Source of the DNA: Clostridia bacterium
Lineage (GTDB): Bacteria > Bacillota > Clostridia > Christensenellales > QALW01
Length of the DNA stretch: 7,190 nt
Direction: 5' to 3'
Assembly: GCA_017964345.1 (NCBI GenBank)
Contig: JAGCSD010000016.1
Coordinates: 1 to 7,190, forward strand
The notes below the pieces were generated by a model that was given only the letters and a program-made list of their open reading frames with translations, was not told the origin of the DNA and made no database searches. Of this stretch, positions 5,184 through 7,190 are shown one piece after another. The translations under genes were made by a program, and so were the position numbers. Positions within the stretch are counted from its first letter, which is position 1, and every line of letters begins with the position of its first letter.

Positions 5184-6028
5184 GCGCGTCCCTCCGTTAA
5201 AAAGCGAACGAGGTCTTCCTTCCGGCAAACGGAAGCGGGGATATGATCTCCGCGGGCGTTCATTTCCCGCACGATACGGGAAACGGTAGGCAGTCCCAGC
5301 CCGAGCGCCAAAATGCGGTCGGGATCGGAAAACACGTCCTCGGGCGAACCGTCAAGCACCTTTCTGCCCTCGTGCATGACGATCACGCGGCCGGCGACCG
5401 ACACGATATCGTCCATATTGTGCGAGATCATGATGATCGTGGCGCGCGTCTTGCTGTGGTACGCGTCGATCACGCGCAAGATATCCTGTTTGCCGGTCGG
5501 ATCCAATCCCGCGATCGGTTCATCCAGTACCAGCACCCGCGGGCGCATGGACAGCACGCCCGCGATCGCGGCACGGCGGCGCTGTCCGCCGGAAAGCTCA
5601 AACGGCGACATTTGTTCCGTTTCCTCGGGAAGTCCCACCAAGCGCATACTGTCACGCACGGCGGCGGTCAGCTCGTCGCCTTCCACCCCCATATTTTTCG
5701 GTCCGAAAGCGATATCGTCAAACACCGTCTGCTCAAACAACTGGTATTCCGGATATTGAAATACCATTCCCACGCGGCGGCGCAGGGCGCGCCAATCCGG
5801 TTTTTTTTGAAGCAGATCGATGCCCTCTATCTCCATTTTGTCGGCGCTTGTGGCGCGCAGAAGTCCGTTCAAGTGCTGGACCAGCGTACTCTTTCCGCTG
5901 CCCGTATGCCCGATCACACAAACATATTCGCCGTCGGAGATCTCAAGATCCACGTCATGAACGGCATCCACGGCGAACGGCGAGCCGGGATGATAGACGT
6001 GCGTCAGGTTTTGGATCGAAATGCCCAT
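5180..6028 (-). CDS. ecfA2: EcfA2, energy-coupling factor transporter ATP-binding protein 2
   Basis: This 282-residue ABC ATPase is one half of the asymmetric EcfA1-EcfA2 pair that powers vitamin uptake through EcfT. The Walker A motif GHTGSGKST is at 40-48 and the Q-loop glutamine is Gln91 in VFQYPEYQLFEQTV, a spelling typical of EcfA2. The signature LSGGQRRR is at 145-152. Walker B with catalytic glutamate is LVLDEP (166-171, Glu170) and the switch histidine is His203 in ISHNMDD. The C-terminal EcfA extension is present. The open frame runs up to 6259, but the extra residues are just the other frame of ecfA1. ATG 6028 begins the family sequence MGISIQNLTHVYHPG and has GGAGGAG (complement of 6043-6049) 14 bases upstream, rather far, which is a slight doubt. 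It overlaps the ecfA1 end by 25 bases and ecfT by 4. Confidence 0.95.
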   Translation of the reverse strand: MGISIQNLTHVYHPGSPFAVDAVHDVDLEISDGEYVCVIGHTGSGKSTLVQHLNGLLRATSADKMEIEGIDLLQKKPDWRALRRRVGMVFQYPEYQLFEQTVFDDIAFGPKNMGVEGDELTAAVRDSMRLVGLPEETEQMSPFELSGGQRRRAAIAGVLSMRPRVLVLDEPIAGLDPTGKQDILRVIDAYHSKTRATIIMISHNMDDIVSVAGRVIVMHEGRKVLDGSPEDVFSDPDRILALGLGLPTVSRIVREMNARGDHIPASVCRKEDLVRFLTEGRA

Positions 6029-6843
6029 AATGCGTCCGTCAACTCCTCCGGCGTCAAAATATCGTTCGGCACATCTATGCCGTGTTCGCGCAACGTCTGC
6101 GCGATCTGCGCGGCAGGCGGTGTTTCCAGCTTCAGCGCGCGCAGATCCTCCGTGTGAGCAAACAGCTCCCGCGGCGTACCTTCTAAGCAAATACGTCCCT
6201 GATCCATGATCAAAAGACGGTCGGCTTCCACCGTTTCTTCCATAAAATGCGTGATCCACACCACCGTGATCTGTTTTTCGCGATTGAGCTTCTTCACGGT
6301 GGAAAGGACCTCTTCCCGTCCGCGCGGATCGAGCATGGCGGTAGCTTCGTCTAAAATCAACAGTTTCGGTTCCATCGCCAGCACGCCGGCAATGGCGACG
6401 CGCTGTTTCTGCCCTCCGGAAAGGCGGTGCGGCTCTTTTTTGGCGTACGCGCTCATGCCCACCGCCGCCAGCGCCCGATCCACCCGGTCGCGCAGCTCTT
6501 TCTGCGGCACGCCGATGTTTTCCGGTCCGAACGCCACATCTTCTTCCACGACCGTCGCCACCGTCTGGTTGTCCGGATTCTGAAATACCATGCCCGCGCA
6601 GGCGCGTACACGGAAGATATCATTTTCGCTTCGCGTATCCATACCGCTCACCAGAACGGTGCCCGCGGTAGGCTGAAACAGCCCGTTCATCAGCTTGGCG
6701 AGTGTGCTTTTGCCGCACCCGTTATGTCCGAGCACGCACACGAACTCGCCCGTATGAACGGTCAGGTTTATATTTTGAAGCACGTCGCGCCCGTCTTCCT
6801 CGTAACGGTACGAAACGTTGCGCATGTCAATCATATCGGTCAT
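6004..6843 (-). CDS. ecfA1: EcfA1, energy-coupling factor transporter ATP-binding protein 1
   Basis: This 279-residue ABC ATPase is the partner of EcfA2 in the ECF module. The Walker A motif GHNGCGKST is at 39-47 and the Q-loop is Gln88 in VFQNPDNQTVATVVEEDVAF, a characteristic EcfA1 stretch. The signature LSGGQKQR is at 141-148. Walker B is LLILDEAT (161-168, Glu166), with LDPRGR following, and the switch histidine is His199 in ITHFMEE. The start at ATG 6843 overlaps the prmA stop as ATGA, which supports it. The frame opens nine codons earlier at 6870, and ATG 6834 is a further option; none has a strong ribosome binding site, so translational coupling to prmA is likely. It overlaps ecfA2 by 25 bases. 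Confidence 0.95.
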   Translation of the reverse strand: MTDMIDMRNVSYRYEEDGRDVLQNINLTVHTGEFVCVLGHNGCGKSTLAKLMNGLFQPTAGTVLVSGMDTRSENDIFRVRACAGMVFQNPDNQTVATVVEEDVAFGPENIGVPQKELRDRVDRALAAVGMSAYAKKEPHRLSGGQKQRVAIAGVLAMEPKLLILDEATAMLDPRGREEVLSTVKKLNREKQITVVWITHFMEETVEADRLLIMDQGRICLEGTPRELFAHTEDLRALKLETPPAAQIAQTLREHGIDVPNDILTPEELTDALWAFRSKT

Positions 6844-7190
6844 GCTTTTTTCCACACAAACGCGGTCCATTCGCCGCGTGTTTCCTCTTTTTCAAGAATA
6901 AACTCTTCCGACAGTATTTTCGCGCGCACCTCGTCGGCGCGTTCGCGGATCACACCGGAAGTGATATAGATACCGCCCGGTTTCAGATGTTTGTGCGCGC
7001 CCGGCGCCAAACGCATCACCGCGTCGGCAATGATGTTGGCGACGATCAGATCGACCGCGCCGAAATCTTCTTCCAAAAGATTGCCGCAGACAACGGGGAT
7101 CGGGAAGTTTCCGCGCGCCATGTTTTCCCGCGCCACGCGCACCGCCGCAGGATCGATGTCGATCGCCTTGACGTTTGCGGCGCCGAGCAG
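6840..7190 (-). CDS. prmA: PrmA, ribosomal protein L11 methyltransferase (3' part)
   Basis: These are the last 116 residues of a gene that starts beyond the right edge; the frame is open through base 7190. PrmA is a SAM-dependent class I methyltransferase that trimethylates ribosomal protein L11. Visible features are LLGAANVKAIDIDPAAVRVA (motif II region, with the acidic IDID that binds the SAM ribose) and NPPY-like DLIVANIIADAVMRLAP, the PrmA version of motif IV. LKPGGIYITSGVI and a C-terminal WTAFVWKK strand follow. The GTG at 7142 is internal. The TGA overlaps ecfA1 by four bases. In Firmicutes prmA more often sits beside rsmE or dnaJ; those would have to lie outside the window. Motif I and the N-terminal L11-binding domain are not visible. 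Confidence 0.9.
   Translation of the reverse strand: MLGAANVKAIDIDPAAVRVARENMARGNFPIPVVCGNLLEEDFGAVDLIVANIIADAVMRLAPGAHKHLKPGGIYITSGVIRERADEVRAKILSEEFILEKEETRGEWTAFVWKKA

Noticed and set aside
5184..5228. N-terminal extension of EcfT
   Set aside because: The ATG at 5183 has an ideal ribosome binding site and an ATGA overlap with ecfA2; the extra 15 residues show no EcfT character.
5243..6157. 304-codon plus-strand frame opposite ecfA2
   Set aside because: It is the antisense of a clear ABC ATPase; His/Arg/Gly-rich text without domains.
6029..6259. N-terminal extension of EcfA2
   Set aside because: The extra 77 residues are the alternative frame of the ecfA1 3' end, lack homology, and would overlap ecfA1 by more than 250 bases.
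1..7190. CRISPR array, mobile element or integration site
   Set aside because: No regularly spaced repeats, transposase, integrase, inverted-repeat ends or tRNA was seen on either strand.

Overview
The window reads as a moderately GC-rich endospore-forming member of the Clostridia (Bacillota), possibly Oscillospiraceae-like. The reasons are a spoIIGA-sigE pair, a MurG of the Firmicute type with an SRGDQ motif, an energy-coupling-factor (ECF) transporter module next to truA, and strong purine-rich ribosome binding sites. The organism call is inference from gene content and style.

Left part, plus strand (1-2674). The window opens inside the 3' end of murG (peptidoglycan lipid II synthesis), which is closed by a strong intrinsic terminator. 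About 840 AT-rich bases follow with no intact gene. Inside them is what looks like a decayed gene for an extracytoplasmic-function (ECF) sigma factor: region 2 can be read across one stop codon and two compensating frameshifts, and the 3' half is missing. It is followed by a terminator hairpin. Next come spoIIGA (membrane aspartic-type protease) and sigE (pro-sigma-E), one base apart, with a candidate extended -10 promoter and a possible Spo0A box just upstream. This is the mother-cell switch of sporulation: SpoIIGA removes the N-terminal pro-sequence of sigma-E after the asymmetric septum forms.

Right part, minus strand (7190 down to 2767). A tightly packed run reads prmA (3' end) > ecfA1 > ecfA2 > ecfT > truA > SDR oxidoreductase. 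Overlaps of 4, 25 and 4 bases and gaps of 3 and 14 bases suggest one operon, closed by a hairpin plus U-tract at about 2716-2753. It carries the general vitamin/micronutrient ECF energising module (two ATPases and the transmembrane coupler), two translation-related modification enzymes (L11 methyltransferase and tRNA pseudouridine synthase) and one short-chain dehydrogenase of unknown substrate. The two halves converge at about 2675-2766.

No phage, insertion sequence, CRISPR array, tRNA or rRNA was seen, and no convincing novel system. The points most worth checking are the sigma-factor remnant, the rearranged neighbourhoods (sigE without sigG behind it, murG next to spoIIGA, the ECF module beside prmA rather than ribosomal genes), and the short pro-sequence of sigma-E.
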